Positions 1 to 7,943 of a stretch of DNA of 37,237 nt are shown piece by piece. A program made the position numbers and the translations under genes. The notes below the pieces were generated by a model. It did no database searches. It had not been told where the DNA came from and was given only the letters and a program-made list of their open reading frames with translations. Source of the stretch: an uncultured Pseudomonadota bacterium (GTDB lineage Bacteria; Pseudomonadota; Gammaproteobacteria; Burkholderiales; JALYOK01). Every line of letters starts with the position of its first letter. Position 1 is the stretch's first letter. The stretch spans positions 1 to 37,237 of the forward strand of contig CADEHE010000006.1 of the NCBI GenBank assembly GCA_902826775.1, read 5' to 3'.

Positions 1-2
1 GC

Positions 3-380
3 GCCGTGGCGACAGATAATTTGGGAGTGTCTGCGCTGAGCGCGACGGTGAGTGTTACCGTGGGCTCTGGCGGCGGCGCGAACCAGCTTCCCCTTGTGAG
101 CATTATGCAGCCAGGTGCTGGCGAGTCTTTCGCTGCGCCAGCCAGTCTCACAATCCGCGCTGACGCAACCGATGCCGACGGAGCAATTAGTAGAGTAGAG
201 TTTTTTGCCGGCCAGACCAAATTGGGTGAAGTGGCCAGCGCACCGTACACCTTCTCCTGGAACAATCCGCCCGTAGGGGAGCACACGCTTGTGGCGGTCG
301 CGCACGACAATTTTGGCGGCCAAACAACCAGCACCGCCATTGCTATTACTATCGCAGCCTCGCTCAGCTGTGTTCCCTAG
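3..380 (+). CDS. C-terminal end of an Ig-like-domain secreted protein (5' truncated by window)
   Basis: The frame is open to the left edge, so only the C-terminus of a longer protein is seen. It carries the last strands of one bacterial Ig-like repeat (DNLGVSALSATVSVTV), a Gly-rich linker, and then one complete repeat of about 90 residues with the hallmarks VSIMQP, DADGAISRVEFFAG, YTFSW and AHDNFGGQTTS. This pattern is that of the Big_9-type Ig fold found in tandem in exported adhesins and polysaccharide-active enzymes. The protein ends just after the repeat (SLSCVP), with no C-terminal anchor or sorting motif. A role in binding is inferred from the fold only; the catalytic or other N-terminal part lies outside the window. 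A GTG at position 6 is in frame but is most likely internal. Confidence 0.75.
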   Translation, partial: AVATDNLGVSALSATVSVTVGSGGGANQLPLVSIMQPGAGESFAAPASLTIRADATDADGAISRVEFFAGQTKLGEVASAPYTFSWNNPPVGEHTLVAVAHDNFGGQTTSTAIAITIAASLSCVP

Positions 381-507
381 CAGTTTCAGTTGGGTGCGAA
401 TCGCCAGAATTCGCGCATAGTATGCAACGCCTTCGCCTTACTTTGCCTCTGCTGCGAATCTGACTGCGGTAAGCTGCATGTTTAGTCACCACTAGGGAGT
501 AGCAAGG

Positions 508-1257
508 ATGTCCGGTACACCGCGTTCTATCGTGATCTTGGGTATCTTGCTGGCGTTGGGTATGTCAGCGGCCGCTTACATTTTTGGTTCGCACGCGAGG
601 CATATCGGTGCCGGGCGGCAGAGCATCGCGGTAAAAGGCTTGGCCGAAAAGCCGCTGAAGGCGGACTACGCCGAGTGGACGATTGGCTTGCGGGTCTCTG
701 GGGAGACGTTCGCGGACACCCTGAATGCCCTGCGCAAGCAACGGCCCGTGCTCGATGCTTTTTTGGCGCAACAGGGCTTCGACAAGAGCGGGCTGAATAG
801 CGGCAATGAAAGTGTTACGCCGAACATGGTGGAAGAGGAAACATCCAGCGGTCGAGTGCATCAGGTGCAGAAAGGATTCGTCGCAACGCAGGAGTTAGTG
901 GCCACAACCAAAGACTTGGCCAAAGTCGGCGCGGCGCACAAAGCGGCGCTGCAGTTAGAGGCTGAAGGCCACCCGGTCTACTACGCGACACCGCTTTATC
1001 TCGTTTCCAATCTGGAAGAGATCAAGATGTCGCTCATAGGGGCTGCCACGCAGAATGCGCAAAAAAGGGCGGAAGAGTTCGCCAAAGTGGGCGGCGTCAA
1101 GGTTGGCGCGATGCGCTCTGCTTCGCAAGGCGCGTTTTACATTCTACCGGCAGGCGCAAGCGTGGATGCGAGCGACTACGGTGGCACTTACGACAAGAGC
1201 ACAGTCGACAAGACCGCGCGCGTCGTGGTCACGATCGACTACGCCATCGAACGCTAG
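508..1257 (+). CDS. SIMPL-domain (DUF541, YggE-like) membrane-anchored protein
   Basis: A 249-residue protein with an N-terminal hydrophobic segment (about residues 8-27) that should act as signal anchor, followed by a SIMPL domain. Family features seen are the start of the domain (SIAVKGLAEKPLKADYAEW), the long helix with DTLNALRKQRPVLDAFLAQQGF, and the C-terminal RVVVTIDYAIE strand. SIMPL/YggE proteins are periplasmic or extracellular and form ring-like oligomers in some bacteria; YggE has been linked to oxidative-stress tolerance, but no enzymatic activity is established. AGGGAG and AAGG lie just before the ATG. The gene stands alone, downstream of the Ig protein with 127 bases between, and converges on the TPR gene. 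Family call is firm; role is not. Confidence 0.85.
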   Translation: MSGTPRSIVILGILLALGMSAAAYIFGSHARHIGAGRQSIAVKGLAEKPLKADYAEWTIGLRVSGETFADTLNALRKQRPVLDAFLAQQGFDKSGLNSGNESVTPNMVEEETSSGRVHQVQKGFVATQELVATTKDLAKVGAAHKAALQLEAEGHPVYYATPLYLVSNLEEIKMSLIGAATQNAQKRAEEFAKVGGVKVGAMRSASQGAFYILPAGASVDASDYGGTYDKSTVDKTARVVVTIDYAIER

Positions 1258-1495
1258 CCTGGTAGACGCTGCTTCAGAATGGATCGTTCGGGATGCTAAG
1301 CGCGCTCGAACGGTTCAACCGCGACGATGCCTTCGACGCGCGAGTGAAAATTGGAAGGGCTCGAACGAAGCGCTCGCTGCAACGACGTGCCGCGTGATGC
1401 GACACTGGCGCCCGCATCAAGCCGGCCGCGCCTCCAGCAGACTCAACTGCGAGTGCGTTGGCAAAGCGCGCTCGCGCGCGAACCCGGCTTGAGCG

Positions 1496-2848
1496 CTAGG
1501 CCGCCCGCGCCACCGCTGTTTGCGCGCGACGCCATAGCGTGCACCCGCTCGGGCTGGTCGGTTTGACGTCGCTGCGCTCCGCTGTCAACGCGCGCGCTAG
1601 CGCCTGTTGCCCGTCGCGCAGCGCGGCTTCGATAAGGGTGAGATCGATCAAATCGCGCTGCGCGTGGCTGCCGCCGAAGCGCTGCGCATCATTGCGGATC
1701 GGCCGCAGCAGGTTCACGACCTCGGCGTAGCGCGCTGCGCCGAAGGCTTGGATGGCGTGCGTCAACGGTGCGCCGATTTCTCGGGTGAACACAACGTTGT
1801 CGCCCGCGCCGGCCACCGCGCCCGCGCGGTCGTATGCCAGTACGCGCTGCTGCGCTTCGAGCACGGCATTGGCCGCGTGCGCGCGCTGCGCACCGACAAA
1901 CGCCATCATGGCGTGAGCGTCGTTGAAGGCGTAGTTGCCCGCGGCGGCGATCGGCTCCCAGGCGTCGGCCACGGCTTGCCAGCGCGCGCCAACATCGATG
2001 CCGCGCAAGTGCAGCCGCCACAACAGCGCGGACGCGTCGATCATATCGAGCAGCACTTGGGAGCGCTTGCCGTAAATCGGTCCGTCGAAAAGTTTGAGTA
2101 CCTCGGTAACGTTGTCGAGATCCAGGTGAAACAGCGCCAGGTGCCACCAGTTGTGCACGCTGAAGAAACTTTCTTGCGCCCAGGCGTCGGTGTCGTTGCG
2201 TAGCCATGCGATGCCGGCGCGCGGCCGCGCCTGCATTTCCATGACGTGCGCCACCGCATGCCACGCCCAGCCGTCGCGCGACTCCAGTTCCACTGCGCGC
2301 CGTCCCGCGGCTTCGGCGCGAGCGTAGTGGCCGGTTTCTTCCAAGCCGAAGGCGTGCATGCCGAGCAGGGCGTGATAGCCGGGCATGTCGGGCGACCACG
2401 CTGGCAAGGCGCGCGCGATGCGTTCGCGCAGCATGCGCGACGACCCCGTCAAGAAATCGATCAAGTGGCCGGCCTGGAGCGCCAGTGCGTCATGGGGATG
2501 GTCGATGCTCAAGTCTTCCAGTACACGGCTCGCGGCATGCCACTGCCCGCAAAGAATGTTGGCGATGGTGCGCAGATGCGCCCGCTCGCGCGCGTTAGCG
2601 GGCAAACCGCCGGCTGCTTCGAGCGCGGCGCGCGCGAGCGGCAGGCCGCCGGGCTCGGTGCCGAGCAAGTGCAAATAGGCGCGCAGGACGTGACCCATGA
2701 CGAACTCGGGGCGCTGCGACAGGGCGGCGTCGATCGTTGCCACCGGATCGCCGATGTAGCATTGAAATTCACGCAATGCGCGCGCGTAGGCATCGATGAC
2801 GGCGCTACCGGCGCCGCTGACGGTATTTCCAAGAGCATCTCGGGGCAT
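1496..2848 (-). CDS. Tetratricopeptide repeat protein, TTC38-like
   Basis: A 450-residue, mostly helical protein of the TTC38 type. Seen in order: DALGN...YARAL near the start, FVMGHVLRAYLHLLGTEPG, the TPR-like helices in the middle, the conserved block GWAWHAVAHVMEMQ...GIAWL, FSVHNWWHLALFHLDL, and the C-terminal TRE..APLTHAIQAFGAARYAEVVNLL. No signal peptide is visible with this start, so a cytoplasmic location is likely. Function of bacterial TTC38 proteins is unknown; TPRs suggest a scaffold. I chose the ATG at 2848 because homology-like sequence starts directly after it and AGGA lies upstream. An in-frame start at 2974 would add 42 low-similarity residues. Confidence 0.75.
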   Translation of the reverse strand: MPRDALGNTVSGAGSAVIDAYARALREFQCYIGDPVATIDAALSQRPEFVMGHVLRAYLHLLGTEPGGLPLARAALEAAGGLPANARERAHLRTIANILCGQWHAASRVLEDLSIDHPHDALALQAGHLIDFLTGSSRMLRERIARALPAWSPDMPGYHALLGMHAFGLEETGHYARAEAAGRRAVELESRDGWAWHAVAHVMEMQARPRAGIAWLRNDTDAWAQESFFSVHNWWHLALFHLDLDNVTEVLKLFDGPIYGKRSQVLLDMIDASALLWRLHLRGIDVGARWQAVADAWEPIAAAGNYAFNDAHAMMAFVGAQRAHAANAVLEAQQRVLAYDRAGAVAGAGDNVVFTREIGAPLTHAIQAFGAARYAEVVNLLRPIRNDAQRFGGSHAQRDLIDLTLIEAALRDGQQALARALTAERSDVKPTSPSGCTLWRRAQTAVARAA

Positions 2849-2903
2849 GGGTGCGAATCCTGTAACGAGTAGAGCGGTGCTTTCCGTTTGCGTGGGCAAT
2901 GGT

Positions 2904-3167
2904 TCAGTGTTTGCGGAGCGAGCTTGCGTGGTGGACACAGTAATCGCCGCGGCGATCGCGCAAACCGGCGGCATTGAGCCGATTGCCCTGCTGCTGCGCC
3001 AGTTGCTCGGACACCATGCCGTCGTGGCGGTTGATCAGATCGCCGCAGGCGCGCAGCACGCGAGGCAGCAATTGGGCGAGCGGCGCAAGCACGAGCGCGG
3101 AGACCGGGCGAGGAAAGGCGCTGCGCTCACGGCACTGTCCACAAAAAAGTCCTAAGCAGCGTTGCAT
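2904..3167 (-). CDS. Possible gene remnant, unrecognised
   Basis: An 87-codon frame with codon use like the neighbouring real genes (mostly G/C in third position) over its central part, reading VSALVLAPLAQLLPRVLRAC then GDLINRHDGMVSEQLAQQQG. I do not recognise a family. There is no convincing ribosome site before the ATG at 3167, and the coding-like character fades at both ends, so it may be the decayed tail of a lost gene rather than a working one. It sits upstream of the TPR gene on the same strand. Confidence 0.2.
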   Translation of the reverse strand: MQRCLGLFCGQCRERSAFPRPVSALVLAPLAQLLPRVLRACGDLINRHDGMVSEQLAQQQGNRLNAAGLRDRRGDYCVHHASSLRKH

Positions 3168-3326
3168 CGGCGTCGCGCGCGTATGCGCGAAATTCGAAAC
3201 GACTGCAACGATACTGACTGCGGCGCCAGCGGGAAATCAGTGTATCCCGGTCTTCGCGTAGGCGAGCGCCTACAACACGAATAGGTTTTCCGGAGCGTTA
3301 GCAGGCAGCTAGGTGTGGATATACTA

Positions 3327-3370
3327 TAGGTATTATAATTCCAAGACTAGCTATGATAGCTATTTACCTA
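3327..3370. repeat. Nested inverted repeats in AT-rich spacer
   Basis: Outer arms TAGGTA (3327-3332) and TACCTA (3365-3370) enclose an inner near-perfect palindrome TAGCTATGATAGCTA (3348-3362; 7-bp arms, one central base). It may be an operator, a cruciform, or a weak terminator for the quinone oxidoreductase transcript that ends at 3394; no run of T follows. Confidence 0.5.
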
Positions 3371-3393
3371 AGAATACTTAACGATGTATATGG

Positions 3394-4392
3394 CTAGGGG
3401 GTAGTGAGAACGATCTTGCCGATGTGCGTGCTCGACTCCATCAGCGCATGCGCTTTGCTTGCCTCGGCGAGCGAAAAAGTGGCGTGAATGACGGGCTTGA
3501 TCTTGCCCGATTCGATCAATGGCCAAACCTTCTGGCGCAGCGCTTGTGCGATCTGGGTTTTGAACTCGACGCTGCGTGGGCGCAACGTCGAGCCCGAGAT
3601 GCTCAGGCGCCGGCGCAGAACTTCGTTGAGATCGAGCGTTGTTTTCGAACCGCCGAGGAACGCAATCAAGGCCAGGCGCCCGTCGTCGGCGAGCGCTTTC
3701 AGTTCGCGCGGCACATAGTCGCCGCCGACCATGTCCAGAATGACATCCACGCCGCGGCCGCTGGTGGCTTCCTTGACGCTGGCGACGAAATCTTCCGTTT
3801 TGTAGTTGATCGCGCGCTCGGCGCCGAGCGCCACGCACGCGGCGCATTTGTCCGCGTTGCCGGCGGTGGCGAAGACGCGATGGCCGAGCGCTTTCGCGAT
3901 TTGAATCGCTGTGACACCGATGCCGCTGGAGCCGCCTTGCACCAGCAGTGTTTCGCCGTTGCTAAGCCTGCTGCGCTCGAATACGTTCACCCACACCGTG
4001 AAGAATGTTTCGGGCAGCGACGCGGCTTCGATCATGCTCAAGCCGCGCGGCACCGGCAGACATTGGCCGGCGGGTGCGACGCAATACTGCGCATAACCGC
4101 CGCCGGCGACCAAAGCACAGACCTGATCGCCGGTTTTCCATTCGCTCACGCTCGCACCGATTTGCACGATTTCCCCTGCCACTTCCAACCCCGGGATATC
4201 GGATGCACCGGGAGGCGGCGCGTAGAGGCCTTGACGCTGCATCACATCCGGCCGGTTGATCCCGGCGGCGGCAACTTTAATTAGCACTTCCCCGGCGGCG
4301 GGCCGTGGCGTGGCGCGGCTTGCCGCTCGCAGGACCTCCGGGCCGCCGGGTTTCGATACTTCGATACATAGGCAAGTAGCGGGAATCGACAT
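3394..4392 (-). CDS. NAD(P)H quinone oxidoreductase, PIG3/zeta-crystallin family
   Basis: A 332-residue medium-chain dehydrogenase without the zinc-binding residues, of the PIG3-like quinone oxidoreductase group. Visible: GroES-like N-terminal domain (EVLIKVAAAGINRPDVMQRQGLY, about 35-57; PGLEVAGEI, 67-75), Rossmann nucleotide loop LVQGGSSGIG (about 150-159), and the C-terminal half typical of the family (LRPRSVEFKTQIAQAL and STHIGKIVL). Expected to reduce quinones or enones with NADPH in the cytoplasm. The start at 4392 matches the family N-terminus; the frame is open further upstream to 5103 but that part is the antisense of the amine dehydrogenase gene. The gene diverges from the amine dehydrogenase operon with 165 bases between. 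Confidence 0.9.
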   Translation of the reverse strand: MSIPATCLCIEVSKPGGPEVLRAASRATPRPAAGEVLIKVAAAGINRPDVMQRQGLYAPPPGASDIPGLEVAGEIVQIGASVSEWKTGDQVCALVAGGGYAQYCVAPAGQCLPVPRGLSMIEAASLPETFFTVWVNVFERSRLSNGETLLVQGGSSGIGVTAIQIAKALGHRVFATAGNADKCAACVALGAERAINYKTEDFVASVKEATSGRGVDVILDMVGGDYVPRELKALADDGRLALIAFLGGSKTTLDLNEVLRRRLSISGSTLRPRSVEFKTQIAQALRQKVWPLIESGKIKPVIHATFSLAEASKAHALMESSTHIGKIVLTTP

Positions 4393-4557
4393 GTGTTGCA
4401 GCTCGGTTGACTCGTTTGTCAGTTGTCTTTGCACCGAGCATAGCACTTCGCGCCGAGGCAGAGGGGCGATGAAGAGCGATGTTCTTGCCGCCCATGTCTT
4501 TGTGGTAGATTTCAGCCTGAAAGCTTGTCGTCGCTTCAACCCGGGGAGAGAGAAGCC

Positions 4558-5694
4558 ATGAACCGCAAGTTTGCTTTGGCTGTGTCGATCAGTGTTGCAT
4601 TGGGCGGGACCGTAACTGCCGCCGAGCTGGAGCCGGAGATTTCGAAGACGATTCCGGCCGTCACTGCCAAGAACCGAATCTACGCGGCCGATATCGCAAT
4701 CAACCATATCGCCGACGGCAAGCTGCATATTGTCGACGCGGACAGCGGCAAGTACCTTGGCGTGATCGGGATCGGCTTCACCGGCCAAGTCACGCTCAGC
4801 AACGACAAGCGCGAGATTTTGGTGTCGACCGGTTATCTCTCGCGCGGGCAGCGCGGCGATCGTGCCGACATCGTCGAAGTGTGGGATGCCGACACACTCA
4901 AATTTAAGTACGAGATTCCCATCTCGGATAAGCGCGCCATGGCGCTGCAGTACGAAGGCTTGATGCGCCTGTCGGCGGACGGGCGCTGGCTGTTCGTGCA
5001 GAACGCCACGCCGGCGACTTCGGTGAGCGTCATTGACATGCAAGCCAAGAAAATGGTCGGTGAAGTGGCCATGCCGGGCTGCTGGGCCATCTATCCGGTG
5101 CAATCAGATTCCAAGCGCTTCGCCTCGTTGTGCGGTGATGGCACCATCCAGACCGTGACCATCGATGACAATGGCGCGGAGGCGGCGCGCAAGACCAGCG
5201 CGAAAGTGTTCGATGCCGAAGCCGATGCTTGGTTTATGCAAGGCGAACAAGCGGGCGACGATTATTACTTTGTCAGCTTCAAAGGCAACGTGGCGCGCGT
5301 GAACGTCGCAGGTGAAACCGCCGCCGTGACGGAAACTTGGCCGTTGGCGAGCAAAGCGGAAATGCAAAAGGGTTGGCGCCCAGGCGGATATCAGCCTTTA
5401 GCGGTGCATGGCGACAGTAATCGCCTATACGTGGCGATGCACGCGGGCGGCGTCGAGGGCAGCCACAAGAATCCGGCCAAGCAGATTTGGGCGTTCGACA
5501 CGCAAACGAAGAAGCGTATCGCGCGCATGCCCGGACACGCCGCGATATCTCTGGAACCGTCCGCCGACGGCAAGCGTTTGTACGCAATCGATATCGAAAA
5601 AGCTTCGATCGTGATATTCGACACCATCGGCGCCAAGCCCAAAGTCCGCGCGGTGCAAGTCGGCGAGGTGCCGATCCAGCTCGAGGCGGAGTAG
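4558..5694 (+). CDS. aauB: Amine dehydrogenase large subunit (MauB/AauB family)
   Basis: A 378-residue exported beta-propeller protein. Residues 1-21 form a signal peptide (MNRKFALAVSISVALGGTVTA). The mature part shows the repeated propeller blades of amine dehydrogenase heavy chains: RIYAADIAINHIADGKLHIV, GFTGQVTLSNDKREILVST, TYLSRG-like GYLSRGQRGDRADIVEVWD, LSADGRWLFVQNATPATSV, and the C-terminal HKNPAKQIWAFDTQTKKR. It pairs with the TTQ-containing small subunit encoded three genes downstream to oxidise primary amines to aldehyde and ammonia in the periplasm. It heads the order B-E-D-A-cytochrome, which is the order described for the aromatic amine dehydrogenase cluster of Alcaligenes faecalis. 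A purine-rich ribosome site (GGGGAGAGAG) precedes the ATG. Aromatic rather than methylamine specificity is inferred from the small subunit and gene order. Confidence 0.9.
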   Translation: MNRKFALAVSISVALGGTVTAAELEPEISKTIPAVTAKNRIYAADIAINHIADGKLHIVDADSGKYLGVIGIGFTGQVTLSNDKREILVSTGYLSRGQRGDRADIVEVWDADTLKFKYEIPISDKRAMALQYEGLMRLSADGRWLFVQNATPATSVSVIDMQAKKMVGEVAMPGCWAIYPVQSDSKRFASLCGDGTIQTVTIDDNGAEAARKTSAKVFDAEADAWFMQGEQAGDDYYFVSFKGNVARVNVAGETAAVTETWPLASKAEMQKGWRPGGYQPLAVHGDSNRLYVAMHAGGVEGSHKNPAKQIWAFDTQTKKRIARMPGHAAISLEPSADGKRLYAIDIEKASIVIFDTIGAKPKVRAVQVGEVPIQLEAE

Positions 5695-5697
5695 GCG

Positions 5698-6258
5698 TTG
5701 GAGCTCGCAGCCTTGATCGGCGATCCGGTCGCCAGCGCGGCGTTCGGCGCGTGCTTCGCGCTGATCTTGTTTGCCGCGGCTTGGCATAAATTCGGCGAAC
5801 CGTTGATGTTTGAAGCCGCGCTGGACGCCTATCGCTTGCTGCCGAAAGGCAGTGCCAGCGTGCTAGCGCGCGTGCTGCCGGTGGCTGAAGTCCTGATCGG
5901 CGCTGGCCTATTGGTGCCGGCAACGCGCGGACTGAGTTTGGTGGGGTTCGCGGCGCTGATGCTCGTCTATGCCTGCGCCATGGCTATCAATCTGCGGCGT
6001 GGGCGCAGCCAGATCGATTGCGGTTGTGGCGCGGAGGTGCACTTGCTGTCCTGGGCGCTCGTGCTGCGCAACGTTGTACTGGCATGTGCGGCATGGATGA
6101 TGAGCGGGCCGAACCAAGCGCGCCAGTTGCAATGGCTGGATGGCATAACACTCGTCGGCGGTGCGCTTTGTCTGTATGCAAGCTATCTCTTGTTTGATGA
6201 GTTGCTGCGGCAGCACGGGCGCATCGTGCAGCTGCGCCGGCGGCAAGGCGCGGCATGA
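5698..6258 (+). CDS. aauE: MauE-family membrane protein for amine dehydrogenase small-subunit maturation
   Basis: A 186-residue integral membrane protein with about four to five hydrophobic segments (near 12-29, 59-77, 80-98, 119-137, 148-166) and the pair C108-x-C110 in IDCGCGAE, as in MauE. MauE and MauD together are needed for export, disulfide formation and stability of the cysteine-rich small subunit in mau systems; the Cys pair suggests that this protein passes electrons to the thioredoxin-like MauD homologue. The start is a TTG at 5698, three bases after the stop of the large-subunit gene, with GGAG six bases upstream; no ATG lies early enough in frame to include the first membrane segment. 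Its end overlaps the next gene by four bases (ATGA). Confidence 0.9.
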   Translation: MELAALIGDPVASAAFGACFALILFAAAWHKFGEPLMFEAALDAYRLLPKGSASVLARVLPVAEVLIGAGLLVPATRGLSLVGFAALMLVYACAMAINLRRGRSQIDCGCGAEVHLLSWALVLRNVVLACAAWMMSGPNQARQLQWLDGITLVGGALCLYASYLLFDELLRQHGRIVQLRRRQGAA

Positions 6259-6887
6259 GCGGCATGCTGATTTCTCAGGCACTGCTGTGGCTGCTGATGT
6301 TCGGTGTCATCGTTGCACTGTGGGCGCTCGCGCGTCAAGTCGGTGTTTTGTACGAGCGTGTGGCGCCGATGGGGGCGTTGATCACGGATGCGGGACCGAA
6401 ATTGGGCGAAGCAGCGCCGCAGTTCGAATTGCCCGCGCTCAACGGTACGCGGATTGGCATCGGTGGCGTGCGCTCGCAGAGCCAACTGCTGTTTTTCTTG
6501 TCGCCGACCTGTCCGGTGTGCAAGAAATTGCTGCCTATCCTCAAATCTGCCGCGCAGGCCGAGCGCGGCTGGTTGCAAGTGCTGTTGGCTAGTGACGGCG
6601 AAGCCACTCAGCACCTGGCGTTCTATAGCGACGCGAAGTTAAACGCATTCCCATATATCTTGTCGTCGGAGCTCGGCATGACTTATCGCGTCAGCCGGTT
6701 GCCGTACGCGGTTTTGATCGATGAGCGCGGCGTGATCCGCGCCAAAGGCATGATCAACAATCGCGAGCAACTCGAGAGTTTGTTTAACGCCAAAGAGTTG
6801 GGCGTAGGCTCGGTGCAGGATTTCTTGAATGGTGGTACAAATGCGGCCAACGACGCCGCCATTTCGCTCAGCGGAGGAAAATCATGA
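6255..6887 (+). CDS. aauD: MauD-family membrane-anchored thioredoxin-like protein
   Basis: A 210-residue protein with one N-terminal membrane anchor (about residues 5-25) and a thioredoxin-fold domain facing the periplasm. The active-site motif C86-P-V-C89 lies in FFLSPTCPVCKKLLPIL, with the expected cis-proline loop later (VSRLPYAVLID). MauD homologues are thought to form or isomerise the many disulfides of the amine dehydrogenase small subunit, working with MauE. It overlaps the genes on both sides by four bases (ATGA), so it is translationally coupled within the operon. Confidence 0.92.
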   Translation: MSGMLISQALLWLLMFGVIVALWALARQVGVLYERVAPMGALITDAGPKLGEAAPQFELPALNGTRIGIGGVRSQSQLLFFLSPTCPVCKKLLPILKSAAQAERGWLQVLLASDGEATQHLAFYSDAKLNAFPYILSSELGMTYRVSRLPYAVLIDERGVIRAKGMINNREQLESLFNAKELGVGSVQDFLNGGTNAANDAAISLSGGKS

Positions 6888-7408
6888 AACTTCTGCAGCA
6901 CTGGATCGATTCACTGGCCGAACGCCAAGTCCGCCGGGCCGCGCAGTTCACCGGCCGCCGCAGCGCACTGGCCTCAATCGGCAAATGGATGGTGGCCGGG
7001 ACGGCGTTGCCGATGCTGCCCTTCGATCGCTCCGGCAGCGCGCAGGCGGCCAGCCAAGTTGCGGGAGACGATCCGATGGCGTGCGACTACTGGCGCAATT
7101 GTGCTTTGGACGGCTTCCTCTGCAATTGCTGCGGCGGCAGCATGAGCGATTGCCCGCCCGGCGCGGAAGTCTCCAAGGTGACTTGGGTCGGCACCTGCCA
7201 CAACCCGAAAGACGGCAAAGATTACTTAGTCAGCTACAACGACTGCTGCGGCAAAGTCGCGTGCGGACGCTGCTTGTGCAATTTCAACGAACGTGAGCGG
7301 CCCGGCTACCGCATGGGCGTGCACAACGACATCAATTGGTGCATGGCCAACACGCAGACCATGTATCACTGCACTGTGTCGGCGATTGTCGGCGTCGCCC
7401 AAGGCTAG
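6884..7408 (+). CDS. aauA: TTQ-bearing amine dehydrogenase small subunit (aromatic type)
   Basis: A 174-residue protein with a long N-terminal region containing a twin-arginine-like export signal (FTGRRSALASIGKWMVAG, residues 22-39). The mature domain has 14 cysteines from C67 to C163. The two tryptophans that form tryptophan tryptophylquinone are W101 (VTWVGTC) and W152 (NDINWCM), exactly 51 residues apart as in known small subunits. D120, 19 residues after W101, matches the catalytic aspartate; D76 matches the aspartate implicated in TTQ formation; T164 fits the active-site threonine position of aromatic amine dehydrogenase without the small insertion seen in Paracoccus methylamine dehydrogenase. 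The CNCCGG and VACGRCLC motifs also favour the aromatic type. It overlaps the MauD homologue by four bases. Substrate preference is inference. Confidence 0.93.
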   Translation: MKLLQHWIDSLAERQVRRAAQFTGRRSALASIGKWMVAGTALPMLPFDRSGSAQAASQVAGDDPMACDYWRNCALDGFLCNCCGGSMSDCPPGAEVSKVTWVGTCHNPKDGKDYLVSYNDCCGKVACGRCLCNFNERERPGYRMGVHNDINWCMANTQTMYHCTVSAIVGVAQG

Positions 7409-7458
7409 AATCAGTAGCCGTAATTAACGCGGCGCAGTCCAGTTCTAAGTTGTTCAGC

Positions 7459-7908
7459 ATGGTGATGACCAGGCCCATTGTCATAACCTGCCTCCTTCTT
7501 CTAGCGACGTTACTGTCGGCGCGTTCGTTCGCTGCCGGCGCAGCCAGCGGGCGTGTCGATTACGTGCTGCACTGCTCCGGCTGCCACGCCTTCGACGGAC
7601 GTGGATTGGAGCACAAGGGCATTCCAGCGCTAAAAGATCAGATCGGCTACTACCTGCGCTCTGAGGAGGGCCGCGCATTTCTCATGCAAGTGCCCGGTTT
7701 GCTCAGCGCCGGGATGTCCGACGAGCGTGCCGCTGCGGTGACCAACTATATTGTCCTGCGCTTTGCCGGCGCGTCGCTGCCGGAAAGCTTCACGCCATAC
7801 ACCGCTGCAGAAGCCAAGCGCTACCGCGAGAGCCGTCCGGCGAATATTCCGGCTACGCGCCGCGCGCTGGTGGCGAAGTTGCTGGAGCAGGGCGCGGCAA
7901 TGCGCTAA
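7459..7908 (+). CDS. Periplasmic monohaem cytochrome c, probable electron acceptor of the amine dehydrogenase
   Basis: A 149-residue protein with an N-terminal signal peptide (about residues 1-26, ...ARSFAAGA) and one haem-binding motif C39-S-G-C-H43. Possible sixth ligands are M77 (FLMQVPG) or M86 (SAGMSD). No other family feature is obvious after residue 110, which is Arg/Ala-rich. A small periplasmic monohaem cytochrome is also the gene right after the small subunit in the Alcaligenes faecalis aau cluster, so a role in passing electrons from the TTQ enzyme toward the oxidase is likely. It starts 50 bases after the small-subunit gene. ATG codons at 7459 and 7465 are both possible starts. 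Confidence 0.85.
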   Translation: MVMTRPIVITCLLLLATLLSARSFAAGAASGRVDYVLHCSGCHAFDGRGLEHKGIPALKDQIGYYLRSEEGRAFLMQVPGLLSAGMSDERAAAVTNYIVLRFAGASLPESFTPYTAAEAKRYRESRPANIPATRRALVAKLLEQGAAMR

Positions 7909-7943
7909 CGCGCGCGTGCATGTTGCGGTTGTGAATTTTTCAC

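Larger units (their letters stand above)
2849..3393. other. Gene-poor stretch between TPR gene and quinone oxidoreductase
   Basis: Apart from the doubtful remnant at 2904-3167, no gene is recognised here. The part from about 3300 to 3390 is much richer in A+T than the rest of the window and contains the nested inverted repeats listed separately. It is the 3' flank of the quinone oxidoreductase gene and the upstream flank of the TPR gene, both on the minus strand. A short hairpin (GTAGGC-GAGC-GCCTAC) lies near 3256-3271 without a T-tract. Confidence 0.5.

Noticed and set aside
1258..1495. Possible small gene in the spacer between the SIMPL and TPR genes
   Set aside because: Open frames here are continuations of shadow frames from 1055 and show no start signal or family pattern.
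1607..2203. Plus-strand open frame across the TPR gene
   Set aside because: Antisense shadow; the minus-strand translation carries the TTC38-like motifs.
4416..4444. Promoter TTGTCA-17-CATAGC before the amine dehydrogenase operon
   Set aside because: The -10 match is poor; not better than chance in this spacer.
4393..5103. Upstream extension of the quinone oxidoreductase frame
   Set aside because: It is the reverse of the amine dehydrogenase large-subunit gene; the family N-terminus begins at 4392.
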